From Eleusine coracana subsp. coracana (taxonomy: Eukaryota; Streptophyta; Magnoliopsida; Poales; Poaceae): a DNA stretch of 64,000 nt. Of the stretch, positions 11,260-23,049 are shown piece after piece. Every line of letters begins with the position of its first letter. The stretch's first letter is position 1. The DNA lies in NCBI GenBank assembly GCA_032690845.1, contig CM064428.1:59395575-59459574 (forward strand), read 5' to 3'. The notes beneath the pieces are model-generated. The model was given only the letters and a program-made list of their open reading frames with translations. It was not told where the DNA came from and did not search any database. The translations under genes were made by a program, and so were the position numbers.

Positions 11260-12811
11260 TATAAAAGAGGTGACCATCGTTGGTCGTCCGTCTTTTCAAA
11301 TTCGTACGTCGTCGTTTTTGTACGCACGTTCATCCACGCTCCTATCCGATTAAACCTGCCAAACCTACGATCTCTGTGACATACCGACTCGGTTTTAGTC
11401 TTGGAGGACTTTAACTCATCTCCGCTGTGTATACCCAGTATCTCGGTTTTAGTCTCAATGTTCTTTTCTGCATTACGATGACATCGGCAGCGCTGTAGCG
11501 CTGAGACCTGGCATTCTTTTCTTCGGTGGCGCTGCCTCGCCTCCTGGAGAATCGAGAGCTGTGATATTTCATCAGGTTTGAGTCCCTTTCGTCTTTCTCA
11601 ATAGGACACCCACGTAGAAGATGAAGCTGTCAAATCTGTTTTTCTCTCCTATCGATGCTAGCTTCTTCCTCTCCCTACTTGCTTCAATTCTGATGCAATC
11701 TTCCATTAGCCGATAGAACCTAGCCACGAGTGCTCTGCCTCGGCAGTGTGGATCAGCTGTAGCTAGGTTCATCTCCAATCTTGGACAGTTTTTAATTAAA
11801 TTAGTTTCAGTAAAATGCATCAGAAGCACGTCAGCCTTACACAATGAATCATTTTCTATCAATCCCGTATATCAGCAAAGGTTTATAGCAAACCCACTAT
11901 AACTTGTAAGCCTTTTTAGTTCACAAATAGTTGAGTATTCACATACATGAATTGGCCAACTGTCGCTTGCTTGTTCCCTAGAAAAAAGTTGTTCTTTGCA
12001 TGTGCTTTATCATATTATTAAAGCGTAGGTTTTCTGTGTGTAGTCTAATAATACTCCTCCATTCTTAACATCTTGACATTTCATATAGACAATTTGAACT
12101 AAAAAAACAACTAAGGAGTGCTGTCGTAACGACAACATTTTTCAAAAGAAGGGAGTAGCTAATCAATATATTTACTGGATATATCATGGATAATTTTCAT
12201 TGAAAGAGTATTGTTTGCCACATACTGGTCCACTCACATGATACACAATTGTCCATCTGTTGGTAGAAAAATCATTCTCTTGTAAATTGTTCAACTATTT
12301 TTTGCATGTGCTTTACCATATTATTAAATAATGGGTTTGCATGTAGTCCAGTAGCTAATCTTTCATATATTGGACGGATATCTCATGTATTTATATCAGT
12401 AATTGAAGTGATTAAACTGCTTATTTATAGTCTACTTTATTATCTTTCTTATTATTTTTCTAACTTGGTCTTATTGTTTAATAATATGTTCAGTCCATCA
12501 TAGATGGATCTTTTGGAAAAGTTATCTAGTCTTTCTTTGTATGTGAAGCTTAAATATTTATGTAACTGATCGGCTACAGAATGTAGTAGACCATCACAGA
12601 GTGATGTACATTTTTTTTATAATGTGTTGCTTTTTTTTTCCTTTTTTTCTCTATCATGTCTGGACATGTTTCATATTTAGAAGAAGAGAAAGAATACATG
12701 GTTTTTAAGTTACACAACCATGAATACAGATACAACCAAGACAATACACGACCAAAATTGAGAGCATGATTATCACAAAACTGCAGTCTAAATATATAGG
12801 ACATGATTAAA
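11260..12811. other. Intergenic, nothing recognised
   Basis: AT-rich sequence follows the F-box pseudogene. The phrase TTTGCATGTGCTTTA(T/C)CATATTATTAAA occurs near 11996 and 12301, with similar following text, so a short diverged duplication is present. No gene or clear transposon end was seen. Confidence 0.35.
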
Positions 12812-13700
12812 AGTCTGTTTGGTTTGGCTTTTAGATGTTGTGGCTGTGGGCAAAAGCCAAAAACCAAACCAACCAGTTCACTTGTGGCCTCCAACTTTGT
12901 GAAAATTTGACGTAGAAGGAATTTGACAGCAGGTCCGGAGGAGCTTTCTACGGCTCTGGGTGACAACTTCGCAAAATTTACCCATATTTGCCACTGGTAA
13001 GTGGCTACCGGTTCTATTCCTGGCCTGATGAAAAAACAAGACACGCTAGCGAGCGAGCTCCCACCGCCCCCGTCACGAGCTCCGTCCTCTGTCACCATTG
13101 GCAAGCTCCCGCCATCATCACGGGCGAGCTCTCACTACCGTGGGCGAAGCAGGCTCCCACGCTCCACCGCTCTGGGCGGGATCTCCGCTGACGTGAGCTT
13201 GACCTTCTGCCGTCGTGGGCTCACCCCTTTGCCCTTGTCGTGAGATCTGCCCTCCGCCCCCATCGTGAGCTCAGCCCTCTGCCACCGCGATCAAGCTCCA
13301 TTGCCCTAGGCAAGATCTCCCGCTGTCCCGCGCTCCATCGCTCTAGCGGGAGGCTCGGTGCCGCGGGCAAGCTCCACCGGTCCGGGTGGGAGCTCCATCG
13401 CCACGGGCTCCTCGGCCTTCCCAATGCTGCCTCGGGCGAGCTCCACCTTCGACAGGTAGCTGTCTGATCCACCACCTTGGAGGAGAAGAAATATTGATAA
13501 GATTGACATCTAGGACCCACTGACATATAGGACCTGCTGACATGTGGGACCTATTGATAGCTTCTTTTCTAAAAAGTCACAATCGTTCAACTAAACGACT
13601 TTCGACTTTTCTTACAGCTGATACCTCACAATAGCTCATTTCACAGCCACAACTCATAATAGTTTTTTTCTCACAGCCACATCACAACCAAACACACCCT
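12812..13700. mobile_element. Non-autonomous DNA element carrying GC-rich insert
   Basis: The outer ends are inverted: GTCTGTTTGGTTTGGCTTTT...TGTGGCTGTGGG on the left, and GGGTGTGTTTGGTTGTGATGTGGCTGTGAG as the reverse complement of the right. The middle (13040-13450) is GC-rich and repeats GAGCTC-centred phrases such as GGCGAGCTC and GCAAGCTCC. The long open frames there come from this low-complexity composition. I could not define a target duplication. The structure resembles a transposon that picked up and amplified a short GC-rich segment. Confidence 0.5.
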
Positions 13701-15160
13701 AAACCTAACTAACTTGGTGGCGAGACCTCCATGGTTCTTAGCCATCAAATGCGCATTCCGATGAGGCTCCAATATAGCTTCCTTCCAGACCTTCCGCATT
13801 TGACTTGGTAGAATGAGGTAGAATAAGACCTTCATGCCATGCACCAACCAAGAAGTTTTGATAGAACAATCTGAGCTTGAGAAACTCTTGGGAGTGACTA
13901 TTCTTTGGGCAGCAGCAACAAAATTTCCTATTGTGCATGGTCTTTACGAGCCGAGAGGATCCATGTGGCCATGCAACATGCCCTATCATGTGCAATACCG
14001 ACATAGGTTGTAGAATTAGACGACGACACCATTAGTTTGCTGTTGGGACCAAGGTTTCCCCCTTCTTCTCGACGACCCCTCAAGATTGAAGATCGAGGGT
14101 AACCACGATTGGAGGAGCTGCTGCCACCACCAACAACCATGACCTAGACCTGCCACCACCACCACCAATGACCATGCCCGGAAGCCACCGCTGCCACTTA
14201 CGATCATGACTGGGAGCTGCTTCCACCACAAATGACCACAACCGAGAGATATTTGTTTCTTTTTGGACAATTTTTTTTTGCAAATTTTTTCTTTTGGATG
14301 ATGATCTAGATAATACATGATTGAAACGTCATCCTTCCAGAATTTTACCCCCAACTCATATATGTCTGTAGATACTGCAAATCACAACTTAAAATAATGA
14401 TACTGCAAATCTAGAGCCGACCTTGCAACTTTACATTTATTATGGCATTAGTTTTGAAGTTTCTTTGTGTAGCACTAGAGTTTGTGCCACACTTCCATTT
14501 TTTGTGGGTCCCTTTCATCTATGTTTTGTTCAGGTAATGAATTAGGGCCTCCACAACTGTATAATACAGCTAGCGCTTGTAGTATTTGGACCGTTGAGAA
14601 GAAGGAAGAGAACATGCTTATAATACAGCTATCTTTGCTGCAGCGCCTATCTACAACCAAAGTGTTCTTGAAGAGAGTAGAGCTCACCCATGTCGAATGG
14701 CTGAATCGAGTCTAGAAAGGGTGAACAACGAATACAGTAACCTAACCTATTGGTCATGAGTAGTCATAGGGCACTATGTTAAAGTTGAATTATTTGAAAG
14801 TTGTCTTTAGCTTGTCTACAGTTTGTGGCATTGCAGCAACATCAACTGATGCGCTGCCAGGAGTCAGTTAGGTGAAAACATTTAATTAGCCGTGCAGTAA
14901 TCGGCTTTAAAAACAGCAGCATCTGGTAGTTTTCTAATTGCTACCCAAGACATGAGAAATGTAAGAACATGGAATCCCAAATTTTCTTGATAGGCACAAC
15001 ATGGATTACAGGATTGTGAGGCTTTGGGAGTTTAGCAAATAGCAACATAAAAGGATTTTGATCTTTTTTCTTATTCCACCAAAAGGTACTCCTATGATTT
15101 TTGTTGCCACACTTTCACTTCCAGGTAATAAATCCCAGTATAGTTAAAATGGATTTCAAT
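13701..15160. other. Intergenic, nothing recognised
   Basis: This holds short open frames without recognisable domains and a CCACCACCA-rich patch near 14120-14190. No splice-consistent gene model emerged. Confidence 0.35.
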
Positions 15161-15169
15161 GTAAATGGA

Positions 15170-15500
15170 TCAGAAATGTCAATCTTCTACCACCTTGTTC
15201 CTTGGAACAGAGGAAAGATTACCGGCTGAAACACCCAAAACATCGAGCGTTCCAGTGTCCTCTTCAAAGGTGTGGACTTTGTGCGCCATGTCGATTGCGC
15301 CACCAGGTTTATATTTTGTGTCAACAAAGATGTTTATGTTGGAACAGTGCTTACCGCTAGCAATCAGGGCTGCTGATTCAGGTCCTGCCGTCTTCCGAAG
15401 TGGCCTGGCGCCCATAATAATGATAAAATGCCTTGTAAAGGGTTCACGCACTCTGCATTGGAGGACAAAACTCAGAGGTTATACTACAGCTGGCATTAAG
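15170..15500 (+). pseudogene. F-box-family remnant
   Basis: At about 15280-15370 the + strand reads RHVDCATRFIFCVNKDVYVG then TVLTAS in one frame. It matches RHVGHTTGFVFWVIKDIDDG then TVLAAS in the pseudogene at 3231-4160. Nucleotide identity across this block is obvious by eye. The surrounding sequence does not keep frame. The longer open frame on the same strand (15165-15668) is in a different register. Confidence 0.5.
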
Positions 15501-15794
15501 TCCATTTCTGACCATCCGATCAGATATCAATTGTTTAGATACACCGTTGGAGTGCACATGAATAGTGAAAAATCTCTCTACAATACATGGAGTGCTGTTG
15601 CTATAGAGTTTTCCACTGTTCACCTATTATTCTGTTGTGGTCATTGCTATGATTATATGAATATGTAACCATTGTTGTTGGTCATTGTTCTTCAGCATAA
15701 GCCAATAAAGACCCATAACATTTGTAGCCCAAGAGGCTAAGACAATCGAGAACCTATGTATCTTCAATTAATTTATGTCTATCTTCATCGATGG

Positions 15795-16470
15795 TGTGAC
15801 AGTCCGGCCCCAAACAAGAATGGAAATCCAAGCTAGGAAAGTTGTTGGACTAATAACAAGGGAAAGAATAGTCCCATATTGACAACTAAGATGGAGCAAG
15901 ACCATGTTAAAACCCAGTCATAGAATATATAACTTGGGTTAATTTTTTTATGCAAAGCGTGGCCAAAAGAGTGAGAGTTAGGATGTGTTTAGAAGAGCTT
16001 ATGCAGCTATTTATTGGAAGTGCTTATACTCAATAAGCAGTTTAGACTGCCAAATAGCAAAAGTGTTTATGGAGTATATATAAGCACTTATAAGCACTTT
16101 GCTAGTTTATACTATCATAAACACTTTAGATAAAGCAGTAAAACGTAGCTTTTAATGCTTATACTATAATAAGTATTATAAATAATTTTGACAGAATAAA
16201 CACTTTTAGCACTATAAGTAGTCTAAGTATAAGCTCTATCAAACACACAATTATTCTATAATCCTCACATTTTAATGGGAGGGGGGAGGACGTGACAGTC
16301 CAGCCCAAAAACAATGACAGCCCAAGCTAAGCAAAGTTGCTGGCGTACCAAGGGAAAAATAGTCCTATATTGGTAAGCAAGACGAAGTTATAAAGTTGGT
16401 CATAGACTGACCTAATGACTTAGGTTAACCCTTTATCCTTAAAGCAAGGATGAAATCATAAGAGTTATTC
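15795..16470. repeat. Diverged direct repeat pair (retroelement-like)
   Basis: GTGACAGTCCGGCCC... at 15796 and GTGACAGTCCAGCCC... at 16292 begin two similar stretches of about 170 bases. Both contain AGCTA(A/G)G(C/A)AAAGTTG, AATAGTCC(C/T)ATATTG and a GACTTAGGTTAA-like block. The AGTCCCATATTGG-like phrase is common in short plant LTR elements, so these may be relic LTRs, but no primer-binding site or ORF is visible. Confidence 0.4.
15981..16250. mobile_element. Tourist-like MITE
   Basis: The ends are GGATGTGTTTAGAAGAGCTTA and, as the reverse complement of the right, TTGTGTGTTTGATAGAGCTTA. They are flanked by TTA at 15978-15980 and 16251-16253. The element is 270 bases, AT-rich and non-coding. 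It is inserted between the two copies of the repeat pair described for 15795-16470. Confidence 0.6.
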
Positions 16471-16629
16471 TGTAAGCAGGTGAGATCTGCATAATGTGCG
16501 AGTTGACTCTGATGCCTCCACACATTATCTTCCTGTAAATATACCTCTAACTCAACACATGTCTATGGATACTGCAAATCAGCAACACAAATCTATAGTA
16601 GACACTGCAACTTAGGCACATTTTAAGCA

Positions 16630-17930
16630 ATGGACCTTATGTACATTTTATGCAACGGACAAAGAACAAGATTGTGGGACAATGTTTGGCTAGGTAGCTG
16701 TCCACTGAAAGTTAAATACAACATCTTTCAAATCTGTAACGAACAGACATGGAAGATAGCGAGAGTCATAGAGGGTGGAAATATAATGGGGAATTTGTCT
16801 CATATACACTAAGAAATTATGGTTTTGTCCCCAACACACTCACAATTATGTTTTCATCTGAGACACACTATAATTTTGGGACTCTCGTCTTTGAAAAATT
16901 ATTACTGTTTAATAATTATTTATAACCATTTGTCTCAACGCACAAAACACATTGAAATTTGAATCTTTATACAAACATACATAGTTGCATTCTCTATCAT
17001 TGAAAAATAAAGCAAGATTTTTTTGATTGTTTCCAAGATTTGTTTATGGATGAAACCACTATTTCTTAGTTCCCCAAATTTAAACATAACCTTTAGGAGA
17101 AGTTTTGGAACAAGAGAGATGGAGAAAATGGAAGAATTAGAGAGAGAGAGAGTGCTACACTAACGGTGAGATGGGAGCTTACAAGTAATGGAAAATTTAC
17201 CACATCATCACTTTACAGGTATTGCACTTTTTCTAGGATTACTAACCTGCGTATGGAAGAATGTGGCAACCTAAACTACCTCTAAAAGTCAGAAACTTCA
17301 TGTGGTCAGTATACAGGAACAGAATCCAGACAACATACAATTTAGGAAGTAAGCAATGTATGTTCTGTGAAGAAAACAAAAATGTAGATCACCTACTCTT
17401 TCAATGTCCGATAGCTGTCTATCTGTGGAAAGTGATCAAAGACAACTTAGGTTGGTTACATACACCAAAGAGTGAGAAATTTTACCTAGGATTTCTTAAC
17501 AGAGAGTGGGAGAAAAAAGAACAAAATACAAATAATCATGTTCGGAATCATACGTTGGATCTTATGGCTTAACTGCAATGATTTGGTGTTTAATGATAAA
17601 GTCATCTCATTACCATGTGATGTAATTTATAGATTAATATCTTTCATGCAGTGGTGAAAAATTCTCAGTACAAGACCGAACAAGGACGAGTTTGAGTGAA
17701 TCATCCATCGGATCAAAATCCAAGTGAAGATGGAGATCAAGCCAACCGAAATTGGTTAATGTGTTATTGTAATCCTATAGACTTTGGATGGAACTAGTAG
17801 TGAGAGTTGATAAGAGGGGCATGAGAGAAGGTTTTACATGAAAACTGATGTGATGTGACCTTGTAAGCTGACAACCTCAGTAATTACTTGTGCTTTCTTA
17901 AATAAAGCAGGGCAAAAGTCTTTATCATTT
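16630..17930 (+). mobile_element. LINE remnant: end of RT and zf-RVT region
   Basis: At 16630-16790 the frame reads YILCNGQRTRLWDNVWLGSC then PLK, the region that follows the reverse transcriptase in plant L1-type LINEs (compare GNGESINIWSDAWLPNG in the LINE at 45-51 kb). At 17261-17572 it reads WQPKLPLKVRNFMW...CMFCEENKNVDHLLFQCPIA, the zinc-binding domain zf-RVT with its CxxC...HLLFxC pattern. About 450 unrelated bases and a shift separate the two. No RT core or endonuclease precedes them, so it is 5'-truncated and dead. The AATAAAGCAGGGCAAAAG stretch near 17900 could be its 3' tail. Confidence 0.6.
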
Positions 17931-19052
17931 CTCGTAATCATGTACGAGGATGTCGTATCACTAGCCTAGCGACCCCAATCCTGTTCAGCCCACATGGATT
18001 GAGTGCGTGCCCAAACAACAAGCCCTCAGTTGTAGCGACGTATAAATTGTCTTTAAAAAGTTATGGAGCTATGTATTATTGAGCTGACATGTAGAAAGGA
18101 AGCAAAAATCGAGTGAAAGCAAGTGGCCCAGTTTCGCACGGACACGCCCAGGGCGCACGCTCATCGTGTGAACTCGAGTTCACAAAAAACAAAACAGCTA
18201 TCCGTTATGTACAACTTGCTTGGGTTTGTCCAGAAAATTAAAACCGGTAGAAGCACCCAAACTCAGGCGCAGCTGGCTCCACAAATAAAGTTTCTCTGTC
18301 CTAGATTATCTGTTGAACTAAACAAATTATGGTGGGTGCGGTATGTTTATATCACGGCCGCTGACTCTGAGCTGTCTAGTACTTCTACTCTATACTGGAT
18401 AGATATAAGCACCGGTTTCGGGGGGCCATGCCAGGCGCCAGGCGAGACGCGATCAACCAACGAACGGAGTAACCACCAGCCCACATCTGCAGCTCACTGA
18501 TGCCCAAAGCCTTCGTCGGCAGACGACCCGGCCGGGGTGGTTGCAGTTGCACACCTAGCTCGGCAACGCCCATAAAACCCATTCCTCCCAACGGCCTCCC
18601 TCTCCCCACTCCTCCCCCTGATTCCTCTGCTCCTTCCCCAACCAGATCAGCTCGGCAGATTAGATTAGCTCCGGCGGCTGTCGACCAGTTTTTCCATTGT
18701 TTATTCGCGGGGCGCACTTGCCGCGGAGTAGAATACTGCACGCAGCACGCATTCCTGCGCCAGCCTGCCTGCAAGCCAGTCCAAGAACAGGGAGAGGTAC
18801 CCCCATTTTTTCTGCGGCCATCGCTCTCTCTGTTTGAACAATCTTTCTCCCTTGTCAGTTTCCTTGACTCCACGGTGTTGACTTGTGTGCTATATCATCC
18901 GTCTCTCTCCTGCCGTCGTTGCCTTCCTCCCCTGTTCCTTTCAGGAAAGTGAGGCCGAGCTGAAGACGGAGGTGAGTGCGAAGAGGCAGAGGAATTCCTG
19001 GGCGTGAAGGGGAGGAGAGCAGTGGGGAGAAGATCCAGTCGGAAAGGGAGAG
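17931..19052 (+). promoter_or_regulatory. STP promoter, 5' leader and probable leader intron
   Basis: The kilobase before the transporter ATG becomes GC- and CT-rich from about 18480. A TATA-like CATAAAA lies at 18571. The leader has a plausible intron: GAGAG|GTACCC near 18797 as donor and CTTTCAG| near 18944 as acceptor. The sequence then runs as a purine-rich leader to the ATG at 19053. Open frames on both strands here have no domain support. The assignment is inferred from composition and splice consensus only. Confidence 0.4.
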
Positions 19053-21581
19053 ATGGCCGGAGGATTCGCCGGCGGCACGGCCGGCGCCGGCCGGGCCGAG
19101 TTCTACGAGGGCAAGATCACCGGCTACTTCATCCTCGCCTGCATCGTCGGCTCCTTCGGCGGCTCCCTCTTCGGCTACGACCTCGGAGTCTCCAGTGAGT
19201 ATCTCGTATTCCATCCATGGCTACTCATCTTCTTGTCGTGACTGACTGCTCTGCTCTGTTCTGCCATTTTTCGAATTCGTTCACTTGATTCAATCCAATT
19301 TTCTCGCCCTGGAACGGTATGAGCCAAGTTAGAATTCTGTGAGCACGTTGCATTTCTGGTTTGCAAAAAGGTTGTTTGATTGATGGGTGTGTATGATTTT
19401 TGAACAACTACTAGTAGAAAAAATAGAGGAATATTCCGATTCGAATTTCATGGACGGTCTCAGTGGTGCGTGGATTAGTGCTTTGCATGGAAAAGGAATT
19501 GCTTCATTATTTAGAGCTAAAGACGAAAACATAACAAAGCGGCCATTATGATGTCTAGCGCTGCTGTCATCCGTATAAGAAAACAAAACTACCTTTTCTA
19601 CTCTGCTCTCGTCGGCAATGAATGATGTCTCGTGGTGGTTGCTGCGCTGTCTGGGCGAAATCAGGAAGTATCCTACGTTCTAGCCCTCTTGACAGCCAAA
19701 TCCAGTGTGGTAATGAACATGTCACTCATTTATTATTCGAGTCTTCCTATAATCAGGAAGTATCCTACCGTTTTGTTAGTGCAAATATCCTCTGTTTCAT
19801 AGACTACAGGTCATCCAATCCAAATTACACTCCTCAATCACATCACAAAAAATTGCATTGTTGTTAATTAGATTTTTGTTTTATGACGTAACTGAAACAT
19901 TTCTGAAGAGCTTGTGAACAACAAGTAGATGCCATGTGAATTGTGAACGTGATGAAGGATTATTACTGATGATTTGTTCCGTCGAAAACCGCATGATGAC
20001 AGGCGGCGTGACGTCGATGGACGACTTCCTGAAGAAGTTCTTCCCGGACGTGTACGCGCGTAAGCACGCGCACCTTCACGAGACGGACTACTGCAAGTAC
20101 GACAACCAGCTGCTGACGCTCTTCACCTCCTCTCTCTACTTCGCGGGCCTCGTCTCCACCTTCGGCGCGTCGTACGTGACGAAGCGCCGCGGCCGGCGCG
20201 CCAGCATCATGGTCGGCGCCGCCAGCTTCTTCCTGGGCGGCGCCGTGAACGCGGCGGCCATGAACGTGGCCATGCTCATCGTGGGGCGCGTGCTCCTCGG
20301 CGCCGGCATCGGGTTCGGCAACCAGGCCGTCCCGCTCTACCTCTCCGAGATCGCGCCCTACCGCATCCGCGGCGCCGTCAACCAGCTCTTCCAGCTCACC
20401 ACCTGCCTGGGCATCCTCGTCGCCGACATTATCAACTACTTCACCGACCGGCTCCACCCGTGGGGATGGCGCCTCTCGCTCGGCCTCGCAATGGGACCCG
20501 CCACGGCCATCTTCGTCGGGGCACTCTTCCTGCCCGAGACGCCCAACAGCCTCGTCGAGCGCGGGATGCTCGACGAGGCGCGACGCGTGTTGGAGAAGGT
20601 GAGAGGGACGAGCAAGGTGGACGCTGAGTTTGAGGATCTCAAGGAGGCGAGCGAGGCGGCCCGGGCCGTGAAGGGCACGTTCCGGAACCTGCTCGCCACG
20701 AGGAACCGGCCGCAGCTGGTCATCGGCGCGCTCGGCATCCCGGCGTTCCAGCAGCTGTCCGGGATGAACTCCATCCTCTTCTACTCGCCGGTCATCTTCC
20801 AGAGTCTCGGGTTCGGGAACTCGGCCGCGCTCTACTCGTCCATCATCACCGGGTCCATGCTCGTCGTCGGCGCGCTCATCTCCATGGTCACCGTCGACCG
20901 GCTCGGACGCCGGTTCCTCTTCATCGAGGCCGGCATCCAGATGATTGCATCCATGGTCAGTTGATGACTTAGCAGCATTATTTATTTATTTATTACCATC
21001 AACACATGCATGTTTTTTTTATCTTCTTCATGCCACATACGACATTGATTCTTGTTGTTATCCAAAAACAACAACAACAACAGGTGGTTGTGGCCGTGAT
21101 CCTGGCGCTCAAGTTCGGCCACGGGCAGGAGCTGACCAAGGGCGTCAGCACGGTGCTGGTGGTGGCCATCTGCCTCTTCGTGGTGGCCTACGGCTGGTCG
21201 TGGGGCCCGCTGGGGTGGCTGGTCCCCAGCGAGCTGTTCCCGCTCGAGATGAGGTCGGCGGGGCAGAGCGTGGTGGTGTGCGTCAACCTCTTCTGGACCG
21301 CCGCCGTCGCGCAGTGCTTCCTCGCCGCCTTGTGCCACCTCCGCTGGGGCGTCTTCGTGCTCTTCGCCGCGCTCATCGTCGTCATGTCCATCTTCGTCAT
21401 CCTCCTGCTGCCGGAGACCAAGCAGGTGCCCATCGAGGAGATTTGGATGCTCTTCGACAGGCACTGGTACTGGAAGCGCATCGTCCGGAAAGACCCCAAG
21501 TACCAGGGGAACCTCCACCTACAGCACCAGGACATGCCGCCTGCCAATGCTGCTGGCGTCAAGCCCAGCTCAGATGTCTAA
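19053..21581 (+). CDS. STP: Monosaccharide/H+ symporter, STP/MST family
   Basis: Three exons, 19053-19194, 20003-20955 and 21084-21581, join with GT-AG borders into 530 codons plus TAA. The protein is a 12-helix major-facilitator sugar porter of the plasma membrane, importing hexoses with protons. Family marks are GGSLFGYDLGVSSGVTSMDD after helix 1, KRRGRRA after helix 2, GFGNQAVPLYLSEIAP, LPETPNSLVERG closing the first half, QQLSGMNSILFYSPV in helix 7, DRLGRR, WSWGPLGWLVPSE in helix 10, and LLPETKQVPIEE. Cys78 and Cys449 sit where the lid-domain disulfide is known in Arabidopsis STP10, which supports the splice model. Length fits the family (about 500-530 aa). Intron positions and the second exon resemble plant STP genes. 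The KHAHL...NYC/DYCKYD lid suggests the STP7/STP14-like branch, but the subgroup and substrate (glucose or galactose) are inference. An in-frame ATG at 19936 lies in the intron and is not used. Confidence 0.95.
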
Positions 21582-23049
21582 TTTGTTACAACTTGTTATT
21601 GCGTTGCTGTGCTGGGTGTTTATTCTGATGAAGTCAGAGGATGGTGTCTTAATAATTAATTAATTATGGTCCAAATGGGGTTGTTATTGTGAGGTGGAAT
21701 GGAACTACTAGTCAATTAGATGCAAATGTGTGGTTCATATCTTGATGCAAGGAAGAGTTTGGGATACGTTCATTGTTGATGGGTTACATTGTTCATAGCT
21801 TCCTGTGCATTAGAGGTCTATTTTATCGCTCAGTCACTTCGTTCAAGCTTGCTGCTCAATTTCTCTCTGAAAAATCTATGATTGTGTATTGAATTTTTTT
21901 TAACAGCTGCAAGTACTTGCTTTTCTTCCCAAAAATATTTTGGTATTCGTCTGAAAGCAACAGTTGTATTTGTCAATCCTTTTTATGGCGTTCCATAATC
22001 TCTATCTGACGTACTGCGGATACTCAGTTCAGCTGAGTTTGATGATATGCATTATCCGATCATCTGAACACTATTATAAAAAGAGTTTGCTGTCCCTTTC
22101 ACTGGTCAAACTATATACCTTCAAATACCAATCATCCTTGATATTTCCAAGTCAAACACTCACATGGATGTCTCACTCTGTAGTCAGCATGTACTTCAGT
22201 CAAAGTGCCTTATCTCCGTGTCCATCCATTTTTCAGATATTTATTGCTTGTCACGATGCTTCCCTATCCCCATTTTATTTTGCACTATAATAAGGTGTTA
22301 ACGTCAAACTTGTGACGCTGTCATCGTTTACCTGAAGCGAAGATTAAGGAAATAATATGCAGTCATTCCACTAATGATGTTTCAATTTCATTTGGTGTTA
22401 TGCTTGTTATGTATAATATCATTTTTATCACTTCAGCTAGCCATTGATGTCACTGTTTTGACCCTGTACAACATCCTTAAATTGCTGGGTCATTTTACAA
22501 TAAACAGCACATCATGATCCATGCATAAAAAGCTGGAGAGATGTTCATCTGAATATGTGAAAATATGAAATACGGCACATCATGATCCATGCATCAATTG
22601 ATGCATCGTATGGTCAACTTCACCCCAAAATTATGTATCCCTCCATGGTAATGGTATCCATGATTGATAGAGTTATCTAGATAGTAAGGACTAAGGAAAC
22701 CCCAAATCGACACAAGTTGTCAATACATTAACTCAATGCAAGACTAAACAGAGCAGAACAGTACTAGATATTGAATAAATTATTAATCACTGCAATTTGA
22801 TTTTTCGAGCATATACTGATTTGGAATTGCAGCAAAGACACGCACAATCAACTATACATGGATGTTGCGATAACGTGTAGACATTGAATAACTAGGGTTC
22901 TTCATATTCTGCCCCTTTTCTTTTTCTAATTGCCCTTACCTCGAGTAAATATATTGCTACCTCGAGACCAAGAGATGCTATGCTAAAGTTCCAATGCAGA
23001 CCCATATGACTAATTCAAATTGTGATGAAACCTGAACAGCATAAGGCAG
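21582..23049. other. 3' flanks of STP and Nudix genes
   Basis: These convergent 3' ends face each other across about 1.5 kb. The sequence is AT-rich and without recognisable genes. The phrase GGCACATCATGATCCATGCAT appears near 22574 and a similar one near 22506, a short local duplication. Short open frames here are unsupported. Confidence 0.4.

Noticed and set aside
13001..13526. Pro/Arg/Ser-rich open frames on both strands
   Set aside because: They fall in a low-complexity GC-rich insert of a transposon-like element and have no splice partners or domains.
15179..15451. - strand frame (SGKHCSNINIFVDTKYKPGG) that matches a similar - strand frame at about 3460-3540
   Set aside because: The match is real at DNA level, but the + strand reading (RHV..., IKDIDDGTVL) aligns with intact F-box proteins, so the - strand peptide is a shadow.
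19936..20002. ATG at 19936 as start of a shorter transporter
   Set aside because: The segment is intronic. Using 19053-19194 as first exon gives the expected first helix and a clean GT-AG junction.
19963..20457. 164-codon - strand frame and others opposite the sugar transporter
   Set aside because: They lie antisense to STP exon 2 and exist because GC-rich codons leave few stops. The + strand frame has all family motifs.
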